DNA of 64,000 nt from Actinomycetota bacterium (GTDB lineage: Bacteria > Actinomycetota > Acidimicrobiia > IMCC26256 > VFJJ01): positions 1 through 64,000 of the forward strand of contig VFJJ01000026.1 in assembly GCA_009886115.1 (NCBI GenBank). The letters are read 5' to 3'. The notes below the pieces were generated by a model. That model saw nothing but the letters and a program-made list of their open reading frames with translations, was not told the origin of the DNA and did no database searches. Shown here one piece after another: positions 8,204-16,137 of the stretch (the first letter of the stretch is position 1; each line of letters starts with the position of its first letter). The position numbers were made by a program, and so were the translations under genes.

Positions 8204-8925
8204 GAGTGCTCCTGGGATGCAGCGCGGGTGCCTGCACGGGTGGAGCCGGGCGTGAAGGTCAAGGGAAGATACGTCGCGGCGCGCACGCCGGCCGAGTGGT
8301 ACTGCGGCGTCTCACCCGGGGTGATGCGATAGTCGGGAATCCGCTCGTGCAGCGCGCCGATCGACGCGCGTAGCTCCAGGCGGGCGAGGTGCGAGCCGAG
8401 GCACCGGTGCAGTCCCACCGCGAAGGCCATGTGCTTGTTGGCTCCTCGCGCCAGCTCGACCACCTCGGGAGCGCTGAACGCCGCCTCGTCGTGATTGTCC
8501 GCGGCCCAGACCAGCACCACCATCTCGTCGGCCTTGATGGGAATGCCGTTGACCACTGTGTCGTGGGTGGCCCAACGTCCGCCCCCCGCCAGCACCGGGC
8601 TCTCGAAGCGCATCAGCTCCTCGATGGCCGCGGGCAGCAGCGACGGATCGGCGACCACCAGGTCGCGCCGCGAGCCCATCCCGAACGGGCACCCGGTGGC
8701 CGGGTTGGTCGAGACGATCGCCGGATTGCGTCCGGCTTCGAGGATGTCGTCGAACCGGAAGAGCGCCACTCCGCCCTCCCACCGGATCGCCGGCGTCTCC
8801 CGGTGGGCCCGTCTGTAGTACCGCTGCGGGTCGACCAGGTCGAGGGCGTCATTGGGCTCGTAGGCCACCATGGCCCGCAGGGCCGGGTCCATGTCGTTGA
8901 TCGACATCTCGACGTACGACGCCAT
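8200..8925 (-). pseudogene. Cytochrome P450 with internal in-frame deletion
   Basis: A 241-residue frame where bacterial P450s have about 400. Residues 1-86 match a P450 N-terminus (DLVDPQRYYRRAHRETPAI, then FDDILEAGRNPAIVSTNP). Residues 92-110 jump straight to the K-helix (ADPSLLPAAIEELMRFESP, with ExxR at 103-106). The haem loop FAVGLHRCLG is intact with the ligand Cys175. About 160 residues, including the oxygen-binding I helix, are missing at a junction near 8655-8675. The frame is preserved but activity is very unlikely. ATG 8925 follows AGGGGCAG. It overlaps the SDR start by 4 bp. A deletion or an assembly collapse would both explain it. Confidence 0.78.
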
Positions 8926-9038
8926 CGCTGCCCCTGGGTGGTGCGGGACCGGCGATCCCGGCCGTCGGAGAGCGAGTGTATCGACGGTCCCCGGAGACCG
9001 GGAGGTGGTGGCACGGCGCTGACGATACCTTGGGGCCC

Positions 9039-10421
9039 ATGAGCGATCTCGACCCCTCGACCGATACCGCATCGTCCCTGGCGGCCTGGATCGCCTCTGT
9101 CGACGGCTGTGCCGTAGCGGCCGTCGATGTCGAGCGCGGGGTCGTCCGCCGGGAGGCCTGGTTGGCCCGGACGCCGGTCAACCGGTACTTCGTGCGGGTC
9201 GGCCGGGGCGGCGATCCCGCCAACCTCCCCGACGTGGTGGCCTCCGAGGCCCGCCTCGTCGAGTTGCTCGGCCAGGTCGGGCTGCCGGTGCCCGCCGTGC
9301 CTGCGGTCGAGCCCGCGCTCGCCGCTGCGCTGTACGGATGGGTCGAAGGGACAGCAGACGTCTCGGGCCTGGCGCCCACGGTGCGCCAGCACGTGGTCGA
9401 GCAGTACGCCGAGGTGCTCGGGAGGCTGCACTCGCTCGATCCCGACGCGCTCGGAGTCGAGTGGATGGACCGCCCCGCCTCGCCCGAGGCCTGTGCGCTC
9501 GCCCACGCCGACTCGGTCTGGAACGCCATGGGCCACTTGGCCTTGGAGCCGCTGTCGACGTTCGGCATGCACTGGCTGCGCTGGCACGTACCCACGACCG
9601 TCGAGCGTCTGTCGGTCCTGCAAGGCGATGCCGGCGTCGGGAACTTCCTCGTGGCCGACGGCAACCTCACGGGCGTCATCGACTGGGAGTGGGCCCATCT
9701 CGGCGATCCCATGGAAGACCTCGGCAGCGTCTGCATGCACGCGGCGATGAATCCGGCAGGGCACATGCCGTCGGTCCTCGCCCACTACGAGCAGATGTCG
9801 GCCATCCCCGTCGACATGGCCAAGGTCAGGTACTACTGCGCGCATCTCTTCGTCCGGTCCGTCGTGGCCCTGGCCGCCATCACCGCGCATCCCGATCCGC
9901 ACAACCCGGTGGCGCTGAACCTGTGCTATCGGATCGTCAACGACCGCTTGGCCTGCCAGGCTCTGGCCGACGCCATCGGCTTGGCGCTCGGTGAGCCCGA
10001 GCTCCCCGAGGTACCGGCCGTCGTCGCCGATCTGGCCGGGATCGTGCAGGCTGGATCGGCCGAGCTGTTCGAGGTGGTAGCGAGAAATCTGAACGACGAG
10101 GTGGTCCCGCACCTCGACACCGGCCTGGCTCGCAACCGGGCCGAGATGGCCGTCCTGCTCGTGCGGTCGTTGGAACGCCAGCACCGGCTGGGCGGTGCGT
10201 TCGAGGCCATCGAGCTCGACGAGTTGGGCGCGCTGCTCGGGCGACGACCGGCGACGGTGGGTGAAGGCCTGCGGACGCTCGACGGTGTCATCGCCGAGTG
10301 GGGTCGGGCGCGTGAGGCCGACGTGCTCGGCTACCTCTACCGGCGGGCGGCCCGCACCGAAGCCGTCTACGCACCGATCGCGTCGCTCTACCCCGATCGG
10401 GTGTTGGCCGACCTGGGGTGA
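9039..10421 (+). CDS. Aminoglycoside-phosphotransferase-fold kinase with extra C-terminal helical domain
   Basis: A 460-residue protein. The kinase part has the Brenner-type catalytic loop LQGDAGVGNFL (Asp197, Asn202) and the metal-binding DWEWAHLGD (Asp215), as in the phosphotransferases found beside acyl-CoA dehydrogenases and other CoA-pathway genes. From about residue 330 there is a mostly helical extension of about 130 residues that I do not recognise. ATG 9039 is used because the 21 codons before it fall in the divergent promoter region. It is divergent from the P450 remnant and convergent with the CitE-like gene. It may phosphorylate a hydroxy-acyl group or alcohol, not an antibiotic. 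The substrate is unknown. Confidence 0.8.
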   Translation: MSDLDPSTDTASSLAAWIASVDGCAVAAVDVERGVVRREAWLARTPVNRYFVRVGRGGDPANLPDVVASEARLVELLGQVGLPVPAVPAVEPALAAALYGWVEGTADVSGLAPTVRQHVVEQYAEVLGRLHSLDPDALGVEWMDRPASPEACALAHADSVWNAMGHLALEPLSTFGMHWLRWHVPTTVERLSVLQGDAGVGNFLVADGNLTGVIDWEWAHLGDPMEDLGSVCMHAAMNPAGHMPSVLAHYEQMSAIPVDMAKVRYYCAHLFVRSVVALAAITAHPDPHNPVALNLCYRIVNDRLACQALADAIGLALGEPELPEVPAVVADLAGIVQAGSAELFEVVARNLNDEVVPHLDTGLARNRAEMAVLLVRSLERQHRLGGAFEAIELDELGALLGRRPATVGEGLRTLDGVIAEWGRAREADVLGYLYRRAARTEAVYAPIASLYPDRVLADLG

Positions 10422-10443
10422 GCGCGCTCGATCGGGGGGAGCC

Positions 10444-11352
10444 TCACTGCGCCACCTCGGCGTCGGTCTCGGGCGCGGCGTCGGCCTCGGGCGCGATCTC
10501 GACCCCGGCCAGGACGCTGCGGGCCTGACGGGCCAAGGGCTCGTCGACCATCTGGCCCTCGAAAGCGATCGACGCCTCACCGCGGGCCTGGGCGGCGTCG
10601 TAGGCGTCGAGGATGCGTCGGGCCCGGTCGAGCTCGGCCGCGCTGGGGACGAATGCGGTGTTGGCCCACGTCACCTGGGCGGGATGGATGCACAGCTTCC
10701 CCTGGTAGCCGAGCGCCCGGCCCGCCGCGGCGTCACGGGCGAACAAGGCCTCGTCGGTGAGGACCGTCACCACCTGGTCGATCGCGGCGACACCGGCGAG
10801 ACGGGCGGCCATGGCCACCCGCGACCGGGCGTAGAGCACCTCGAGGCTGCCCTCGGTGCGCACGCCGCCGAGATCGGCGATGTAGTCCTCGGCTCCGAAG
10901 TAGCACCACGACACGACCGGGTGGGCTGCGATCTCGAAGGCCCTCACCGCTCCGGCGACGGTCTCGAGCCCGGCCACGATCTTGAGGTGGCCGAGGTCGC
11001 GTCGGTGCAACTCGGCGGCCACCACGTCGAGCTGCTCGACCGTCTCGACCTTCGGCACGACGATGCCGGTCAAGCTGGGGTGCAGCGCGGCGAGATCGTC
11101 GGCGAACCACTCGGTGGGCACGGCGTTGACCCTCACCATGATGACGAGCTTCGGCGACACGGCCCGCAGCTCGGGCGCGAGGGCGAGACAGTGCCGGCGC
11201 GCCTCGGCCTTGGCGCTCGGAGCCACGGCGTCCTCGAGGTCGAGCACGATGCCGTCGGCGTTGCTGCGCGGCATCTTGCGGATCACGTCGGGTTTCGACG
11301 CGGGTGCGAACAGGAGGCTGCGCAGGCGTGGCGCCGCAGTCGGGGTGCTCAT
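10444..11352 (-). CDS. HpcH/HpaI aldolase / citrate lyase beta-like (CitE) protein
   Basis: A 302-residue TIM-barrel protein of the CitE/malyl-CoA lyase group. It shows LRSLLFAPASKPDVIRK, the Mg-binding segment GIVLDLEDAVAP, VRVNAV, VVPKVETVEQL, AGLETVAGAVRAFEIA and GAEDYIADLGG. It probably cleaves or forms a C-C bond in a beta-hydroxy-acyl-CoA (malyl-, methylmalyl- or citramalyl-CoA type). The start ATG overlaps the stop of the SDR upstream by 4 bp, so the pair is translationally coupled. The last 20 residues are an Ala/Glu/Asp-rich tail from a short codon repeat. Confidence 0.85.
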   Translation of the reverse strand: MSTPTAAPRLRSLLFAPASKPDVIRKMPRSNADGIVLDLEDAVAPSAKAEARRHCLALAPELRAVSPKLVIMVRVNAVPTEWFADDLAALHPSLTGIVVPKVETVEQLDVVAAELHRRDLGHLKIVAGLETVAGAVRAFEIAAHPVVSWCYFGAEDYIADLGGVRTEGSLEVLYARSRVAMAARLAGVAAIDQVVTVLTDEALFARDAAAGRALGYQGKLCIHPAQVTWANTAFVPSAAELDRARRILDAYDAAQARGEASIAFEGQMVDEPLARQARSVLAGVEIAPEADAAPETDAEVAQ

Positions 11353-12167
11353 GCCGGCTCCCCTGCGGCCGAGAGCCCGGAAACGGCGGCGATCTGGCCC
11401 CGGAGGAACCCCTCCGGATCGGTGGCCTTGCGCACCAACGTCTCGTGCACCTGCGGATGGGCCAGGGCAAGGAACGTGTCGGTGCGGATCGCATCGACGA
11501 GCCGATCGGCGACCTCGGACGGTTGTTGGAGCGGCAGATCGGGCGACTGCACCGGACGGGGTGCGCCGTACACCGTGACCTGCTCGCTGATGTTGGTGAT
11601 GGTCGGGCCCGGGCACAGACAGGTGACGCCGATGCCTCGTGGCCGGACATACAACGAGAGGGCCTCGGCCATGGCGATCACGGCGGCCTTCGTGGCCGTG
11701 TATGGCAAGCGGTCGTACGAGTAGGAGTACAAGGCGTTCGTGGAGGCGGTGAACACCAGATGGCCGTCGCCCCGGGCCAGGAGGTAGGGCACGAAGACGA
11801 GGTTGCTTCGCACCGCCGAGAGGAGGTTCGTCTCGATGATGCGCCTCCATGCCTCGATGGGTATCGCCTCGGGAAGCCCGGCGGCGAGCACGCCCACGTT
11901 GTTCATCACGATGTCGATCCGGCCCAGCTCGGCCAGAGCCGTGTCGCGCAAGGGCTCGAACGCGTCGTCGACCGTCACGTCACAGACCCGTCCGATGCCG
12001 CGTCTGCCGGTCGCGCTCACCTCGTCGGCAACGGCACTCGCTCGATCGCCGTCGAGGTCGGAGACGAGCACGTCGACTCCCTGTGCGGCCAGGGCAAGCG
12101 CGCAGGCCCGTCCGATACCGCTGCCCCCGCCGGTGATGATGGCAACCCTCCCGCTCAGATCCCGCAT
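11349..12167 (-). CDS. SDR-family oxidoreductase
   Basis: A 272-residue classical SDR: TGGGSGIG (residues 12-19), an acidic DLDGD after the second strand that favours NAD over NADP, NNVG, and YxxxK in PYTATKAAV. It ends with an extension (LAHPQVHETLVRKATDPEGF) seen in SDRs next to CoA pathways. It is the first gene of a two-gene leftward unit with the CitE-like lyase (4-bp overlap). A near-perfect hairpin lies 39 bp upstream of its start. Confidence 0.87.
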   Translation of the reverse strand: MRDLSGRVAIITGGGSGIGRACALALAAQGVDVLVSDLDGDRASAVADEVSATGRRGIGRVCDVTVDDAFEPLRDTALAELGRIDIVMNNVGVLAAGLPEAIPIEAWRRIIETNLLSAVRSNLVFVPYLLARGDGHLVFTASTNALYSYSYDRLPYTATKAAVIAMAEALSLYVRPRGIGVTCLCPGPTITNISEQVTVYGAPRPVQSPDLPLQQPSEVADRLVDAIRTDTFLALAHPQVHETLVRKATDPEGFLRGQIAAVSGLSAAGEPA

Positions 12168-12205
12168 GACCCGAGCCTACGACGCGCCCCACCCCCCGGT
12201 TCTGT

Positions 12206-12240
12206 GTGCAGAAATCGTCGCCAGGCGACGATTTCTGCAC
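12206..12240. repeat. Perfect 17-bp-arm palindrome, family A copy 1
   Basis: Arms of 17 bases (5' GTGCAGAAATCGTCGCC) are perfect complements around one central A. C-rich sequence flanks the left and GAATTTGGGAGGGG the right, as in the copies near 57.1 and 58.0 kb. It lies between the start of the leftward SDR and the end of the next leftward gene. Confidence 0.9.
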
Positions 12241-12261
12241 GAATTTGGGAGGGGAGGGGTG

Positions 12262-13341
12262 TCAGCCGCCGGGGAGGAGGGCGGCGAGGCAGGCGGTGGC
12301 CTGGTTGTCGAGCCAATAGGTCTGATCGGGCGGCATGTGCCCCCGGGCCACCATGCGGTTCATGACCCTCACGACGATGGCCGTGTACCGGGCAGCAGCG
12401 AAGACCTCGTCGAACAGGGTGTCGCCGATGTCGCGGCCCAACGCTTCGCTGTAGCGGTCGCGTTGCTCTTGCCGGGTCGGTTCGCCGGCCAGACGGGGCG
12501 CGTCCATCATCTCGTGCGACCACCGGTCGAACATCAGCCACCAACCCAGGTCGTGCTCGGGGGGTGCCAGCGATGCCGCCTCGAAGTCGGTCACGCACAC
12601 GCAGCGGTCGTCGCGCCAGATCATGTTTCCGGGACGCGGGTCGCCCCACGCCAGCCCGACGGGGCGCGGCGCCGGCTCGTTCGCGTGGAGCCACGCCGTC
12701 GCCCGTTCGAGGAGGGGATGGCGGCGCCCATCGAGCTCACGTTGCGCGTAGTCGTCCCACACCCTGAGCTGACGGTGCGTTCCCGGCGTGGCGCCCGGCG
12801 GGTTCAAGAAGTCGAGGACCGTCGCGGGCCACTCGACGCGGTGCAGCCGGGCCAGCACCTCGAGGCCGTCGTCGATCATGCGCCGGCGGCGTTCGGGGGC
12901 GGCCTCGGCGAAGAACCCCTCGAGGGTGTAGATGGGACTCTCGATCGGCACCTGTCCGGCGATGAAGCCCATCACGAAGAACTGCGCCCCCAGCACGCTC
13001 GGGTCGGTCTCGAAGCCGATCAGCGGAGCTACGGGCACGCTCGAGTGCTCGGCGACGGCCGTCATCGCCTGCCACTGCACGGCGATCTCGACTGGGTCCC
13101 CCGCCGGCACCTGCACCGGGTACACGGCAGGGTCGGGCGTCTCGCGCCGCACCACGAACCGCTCGGCACGTGAGCCGGAGCTTCCTGTGGCGTCGTCGAC
13201 GATCGTGTCGACCATGAACGTCTCGGCCGAGAAGCCGCTCGTGGGCGTCGTGACGCCGACGACGGTCGCCGATCGGGCGCCGTCGAGACGCTCGCGCAGC
13301 CAGGGGCCCAACGAGGCGGTGATGCGCTCCTCTGCGGTCAT
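12262..13341 (-). CDS. Phosphotransferase-family kinase (ACAD10/11-type APH fold)
   Basis: A 359-residue protein with an intact APH-type core: the N-lobe lysine-bearing strand RFVVRRE, hinge FFVMGFIAGQ, helix LEVLARLHRVEW, catalytic loop AWGDPRPGNM (Asp234, Asn239) and metal aspartate in TDFEAAS (Asp252). This is the pattern of the bacterial kinases related to the ACAD10/11 N-terminal domain that act on hydroxy-acyl-CoAs. ATG 13341 is preferred over upstream in-frame starts because the sequence there is Ser/Pro-rich and overlaps the end of the cyclase gene region. The substrate is inferred only from the family. Confidence 0.83.
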   Translation of the reverse strand: MTAEERITASLGPWLRERLDGARSATVVGVTTPTSGFSAETFMVDTIVDDATGSSGSRAERFVVRRETPDPAVYPVQVPAGDPVEIAVQWQAMTAVAEHSSVPVAPLIGFETDPSVLGAQFFVMGFIAGQVPIESPIYTLEGFFAEAAPERRRRMIDDGLEVLARLHRVEWPATVLDFLNPPGATPGTHRQLRVWDDYAQRELDGRRHPLLERATAWLHANEPAPRPVGLAWGDPRPGNMIWRDDRCVCVTDFEAASLAPPEHDLGWWLMFDRWSHEMMDAPRLAGEPTRQEQRDRYSEALGRDIGDTLFDEVFAAARYTAIVVRVMNRMVARGHMPPDQTYWLDNQATACLAALLPGG

Positions 13342-13387
13342 GATCGGGTCATGGTCGAACGCTCCGAGTGGCCACGTGTTCCACGAT

Positions 13388-14302
13388 CTACTTGATGGCC
13401 AAGGGGTTGATGGGCGATCCGACCCCGCGGGACACCTTGAGCGGCGGGCCGCAGAAGAAGAACTCCCACACGCCGTCGGCGGCGCAGTCGGCGGCGAGCT
13501 CCTCGAGGTCGAAGATCTCACCCAGGGTCATGCCCATGTCGCGGATGAGCACCATGTGCACGGGCAGCATCGTGGTGCGGTCTTCCGCCGGGCACACCTC
13601 GATCGCGGCATTGTCGGAGCAGACTGCGGCCACGTCGCGAGCGTGGAGCCAGTCGCAACACGCCAGGCTCAGGCCGGGCTGCGCTCCCTGGAACGCCTTG
13701 GCGTTGCCGGTCTCGACGAACATGCGTCGCCAGCCCGTGCGGAAGACGACGATGTCGCCCGGCCCGACGCTCACGCCCTGACGCTCGGCCGCCTCGTCGA
13801 GATCGCCCGGGGTGACGGCCTGGCCGGCCGCGAGCCACGGCACACCCTTCAGCGCTGCGATGTCGAGCAGCACACCACGGCCGGCGACCCCCTTGGCCTG
13901 CTTGTCGATCCCGTTGTGCAACGCGCCCTTCGGCGTGACATCGCTGCTCGGGAACCCGTTGTAGAGATGGTCGTCGTAGAAGACGTGCGCCAGCCCGTCC
14001 CACTGGGTCGCAGCCTGGAGCGGCATGGCGATGTAGTCGTCGGCGTAGCGGAACCCCCCGGGGAAGTCCTGGCCGTGGCCGGTCGCGGCCATGAGGTGCG
14101 TGGGGTTGCTGCGCACGCCGCCCGGTTGCGGGCCGGTCTCGTCGAAGGCGATGCCGAGGTCGAAGACCTTGCCGGTACGGATGAGCGACGCCGCGGCGAC
14201 GAGCCGCTCGGGCGTGACGAGGTTCGTGGTGCCCCGCTCGTCGTCGGGACCCCACCGCCCCCAGTTGCTGAGCCGGGCCCCGATCGCGCGCTGGTCTTCC
14301 AC
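13388..14302 (-). CDS. Cyclase-family / kynurenine formamidase-like hydrolase
   Basis: A 304-residue protein of the metal-dependent cyclase family (PF04199 type). The N-terminus NWGRWGPDDERGTTNL and the core QAATQWDGLAHVFYD replace the classical HxGTHxDxPxH with the QWDGLAH form of this larger subfamily. VGPGDIVVFRTGW and the C-terminal PVHMVLIRDMGMTLGE are also typical. Relatives hydrolyse formylkynurenine or cyclise and hydrolyse small lactone or amide substrates. It is 46 bp upstream of the phosphotransferase, in the same direction, and divergent from the amidohydrolase. The precise substrate is unknown. Confidence 0.83.
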   Translation of the reverse strand: MEDQRAIGARLSNWGRWGPDDERGTTNLVTPERLVAAASLIRTGKVFDLGIAFDETGPQPGGVRSNPTHLMAATGHGQDFPGGFRYADDYIAMPLQAATQWDGLAHVFYDDHLYNGFPSSDVTPKGALHNGIDKQAKGVAGRGVLLDIAALKGVPWLAAGQAVTPGDLDEAAERQGVSVGPGDIVVFRTGWRRMFVETGNAKAFQGAQPGLSLACCDWLHARDVAAVCSDNAAIEVCPAEDRTTMLPVHMVLIRDMGMTLGEIFDLEELAADCAADGVWEFFFCGPPLKVSRGVGSPINPLAIK

Positions 14303-14327
14303 CGTCTTGTGCTAGCACACGGAACGG

Positions 14328-14372
14328 ATTCCTCGCGCTTTCACACCGGGGGTGCGCGAAAGCGCGAAGAAT
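14328..14372. repeat. 45-bp imperfect palindrome, family C copy 2
   Basis: The arms ATTCCTCGCGCTTTC and GAAAGCGCGAAGAAT pair over 15 bases with one mismatch. The centre is ACACCGGGGGTGCGC. The copy is collinear with the one at 7231-7275. It lies between divergent genes (leftward cyclase, rightward amidohydrolase), so it is not simply a terminator of either. Confidence 0.88.
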
Positions 14373-14418
14373 GGGGCCGGTTGGCGGATGCCGGCTGAGC
14401 ATCGGGAGCAGGGGCGGC

Positions 14419-16137
14419 ATGGACATCGTGATCCGGGGCGGGACGATCGTCGACGGGTCGGGCGCTGCGCCATACCGGGCCGACCTGCGGATCGCCGACG
14501 GTCGCATCGTCGAGATCGGCGACCTGCGAGTCGACGCCCGAGCCGGTGCCGGTGCCGGAGCCCAGGCCGGCGCGGGGGCCTCCCGGGAGATCGACGCGGG
14601 CGGGCTTTACGTGACGCCCGGCTTCGTCGACATCCACACCCACTACGACCCGCAGGTGCTGTGGGACCCGGCGCTCACGCCGTCGTGCTGGCACGGCGTC
14701 ACCTCGGTCGTGGCCGGCAACTGCGGCTACAGCATCGCACCCACCGCTCCCGAGGGCCGGGCCACGTTGCTGCGCACGCTCGACAAGGTCGAGGACATGC
14801 GCCTGGCCACCCTCGAAGCCGGGGTGTGCTGGGACTTCGAGACCTACCCCGAGTATCTCGACACGGTGGCCCGGCTGGGCACGATTGTGAACTTCGGCGG
14901 CTACGTCGGACACACCGCCGTGCGCATCTACGTGATGGGCGACGACGCCTACGAGCGAGACGCCACCGACGACGAGATCGCCCGCATGCGAGCGATCGTC
15001 GCCGACTCGGTGCGAGGTGGCGCGCTCGGGTTCTCGAGCGACCGCGCCGGGTTCCATCTCGGCGACGGTGGGCGACCCGTACCGTCGATCAGGGCGTCGC
15101 AGGCCGAGACCGAGGCGCTCATGGGGGTGTTGGGCGAGATCGGTCAAGGCGTGGTGCACGTGGCGCCGGGCGAGAACTACCGCTGGCTGTACGACTTCCA
15201 GCCCCGCCTGCGGCGCCGGCTCAACTGGTCGTCGATCCTCACCTATCCCGCCGCGGTGTCGAGAGCCGACTACCGCGACAAGCTCGCAGACCATCTCGCC
15301 GGGCGGGCCGCCGGGGCCGACGTGTGGGTGCAGGTGACCTGCCGGCCCATCACCCAGCTCATCGCCATGGGCGAGCCCACGGCCTTCTACGCCATGGGGG
15401 CCTTCAAGGAGCTGGTGGCGCGCGACCAGGTCGGACGGCGAGCGCTCTACGCCGATCGAGCGTGGCGCGACCGCGTGGAAGCCGATCTCGCCTCCAGCGG
15501 GCTGCTCGCAGCGCGGTGGGGCTCGACGACGGTCGTCGACTCGCCCAGCCGTCCCGATCTCGTGGGGCGATCGGTGGCGGCCATTGCCAGCGACCAGCGC
15601 TGCTCGCCGTGGGACGCCATGTGCGATCTGGCGATCGCCGATGCACTGGCGACGCGATTCGAGATCACGTTCGCCAACGACGACGTCGACGGCGTCTCCA
15701 ACCTGCTCCGCAGCGAGGGCGCCATCATGGGCCTCTCCGACGCCGGAGCCCACGTGGGACAGATCTGCGACGCCGTGATGCCCACCGACTTCCTGTCCCG
15801 CTGGGTGCGTGACCGCGGCCTGATGCCGATGGAGCGGGGCATCCGCAAGCTGACCGGCGAGATCGCCGATGTCGTCGAGCTCGACGGCGGCCGGGGCTAT
15901 CTCCGCGTCGGGGCTCCGGCCGACGTGCTCGTGCTCGACTGGGACGCTCTCTCGCCGGGACCCGTCCGCCGCGTCCACGACATGCCAGCGGGCGGCGACC
16001 GGCTGATCGCCGACGTTCCGACCGGGATCGAGCACGTCATGGTGAACGGCATCCCGATCCGCCGTGACGGCTCGGCACTCGACGAAGCCGAGACCGGTCG
16101 GCCGGGGACCGTTCTGCGCAGCCGCGCTCCTCGATGA
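14419..16137 (+). CDS. D-aminoacylase-like amidohydrolase
   Basis: A 572-residue amidohydrolase of the N-acyl-D-amino-acid deacylase branch. MDIVIRGGTIVDGSG opens the small beta domain, the metal motif GFVDIHTHYD puts HxH at His73/His75, GNCGYSIAP and GHTAVRIYVMGD follow, and SDAGAHVG near 460 carries the late metal aspartate. A Gly/Ala tandem repeat (AGAGAGAQAGAGA) sits in the small domain at about residues 41-55. It is followed by an acyl-CoA ligase with a 4-bp overlap, so the pair probably releases and then activates an acid. A paralogue lies at 18759. Confidence 0.83.
   Translation: MDIVIRGGTIVDGSGAAPYRADLRIADGRIVEIGDLRVDARAGAGAGAQAGAGASREIDAGGLYVTPGFVDIHTHYDPQVLWDPALTPSCWHGVTSVVAGNCGYSIAPTAPEGRATLLRTLDKVEDMRLATLEAGVCWDFETYPEYLDTVARLGTIVNFGGYVGHTAVRIYVMGDDAYERDATDDEIARMRAIVADSVRGGALGFSSDRAGFHLGDGGRPVPSIRASQAETEALMGVLGEIGQGVVHVAPGENYRWLYDFQPRLRRRLNWSSILTYPAAVSRADYRDKLADHLAGRAAGADVWVQVTCRPITQLIAMGEPTAFYAMGAFKELVARDQVGRRALYADRAWRDRVEADLASSGLLAARWGSTTVVDSPSRPDLVGRSVAAIASDQRCSPWDAMCDLAIADALATRFEITFANDDVDGVSNLLRSEGAIMGLSDAGAHVGQICDAVMPTDFLSRWVRDRGLMPMERGIRKLTGEIADVVELDGGRGYLRVGAPADVLVLDWDALSPGPVRRVHDMPAGGDRLIADVPTGIEHVMVNGIPIRRDGSALDEAETGRPGTVLRSRAPR

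Noticed and set aside
8613..10580. 655-codon minus-strand frame covering the phosphotransferase
   Set aside because: Opposite a kinase with intact catalytic motifs; no homology-like motifs in the antisense product.
12206..12240. Palindromes as ordinary Rho-independent terminators
   Set aside because: None of the eight copies is followed by a T-run, two are in divergent gaps, and copies share sequence far beyond base-pairing needs. A secondary termination role is not excluded for those after stop codons.
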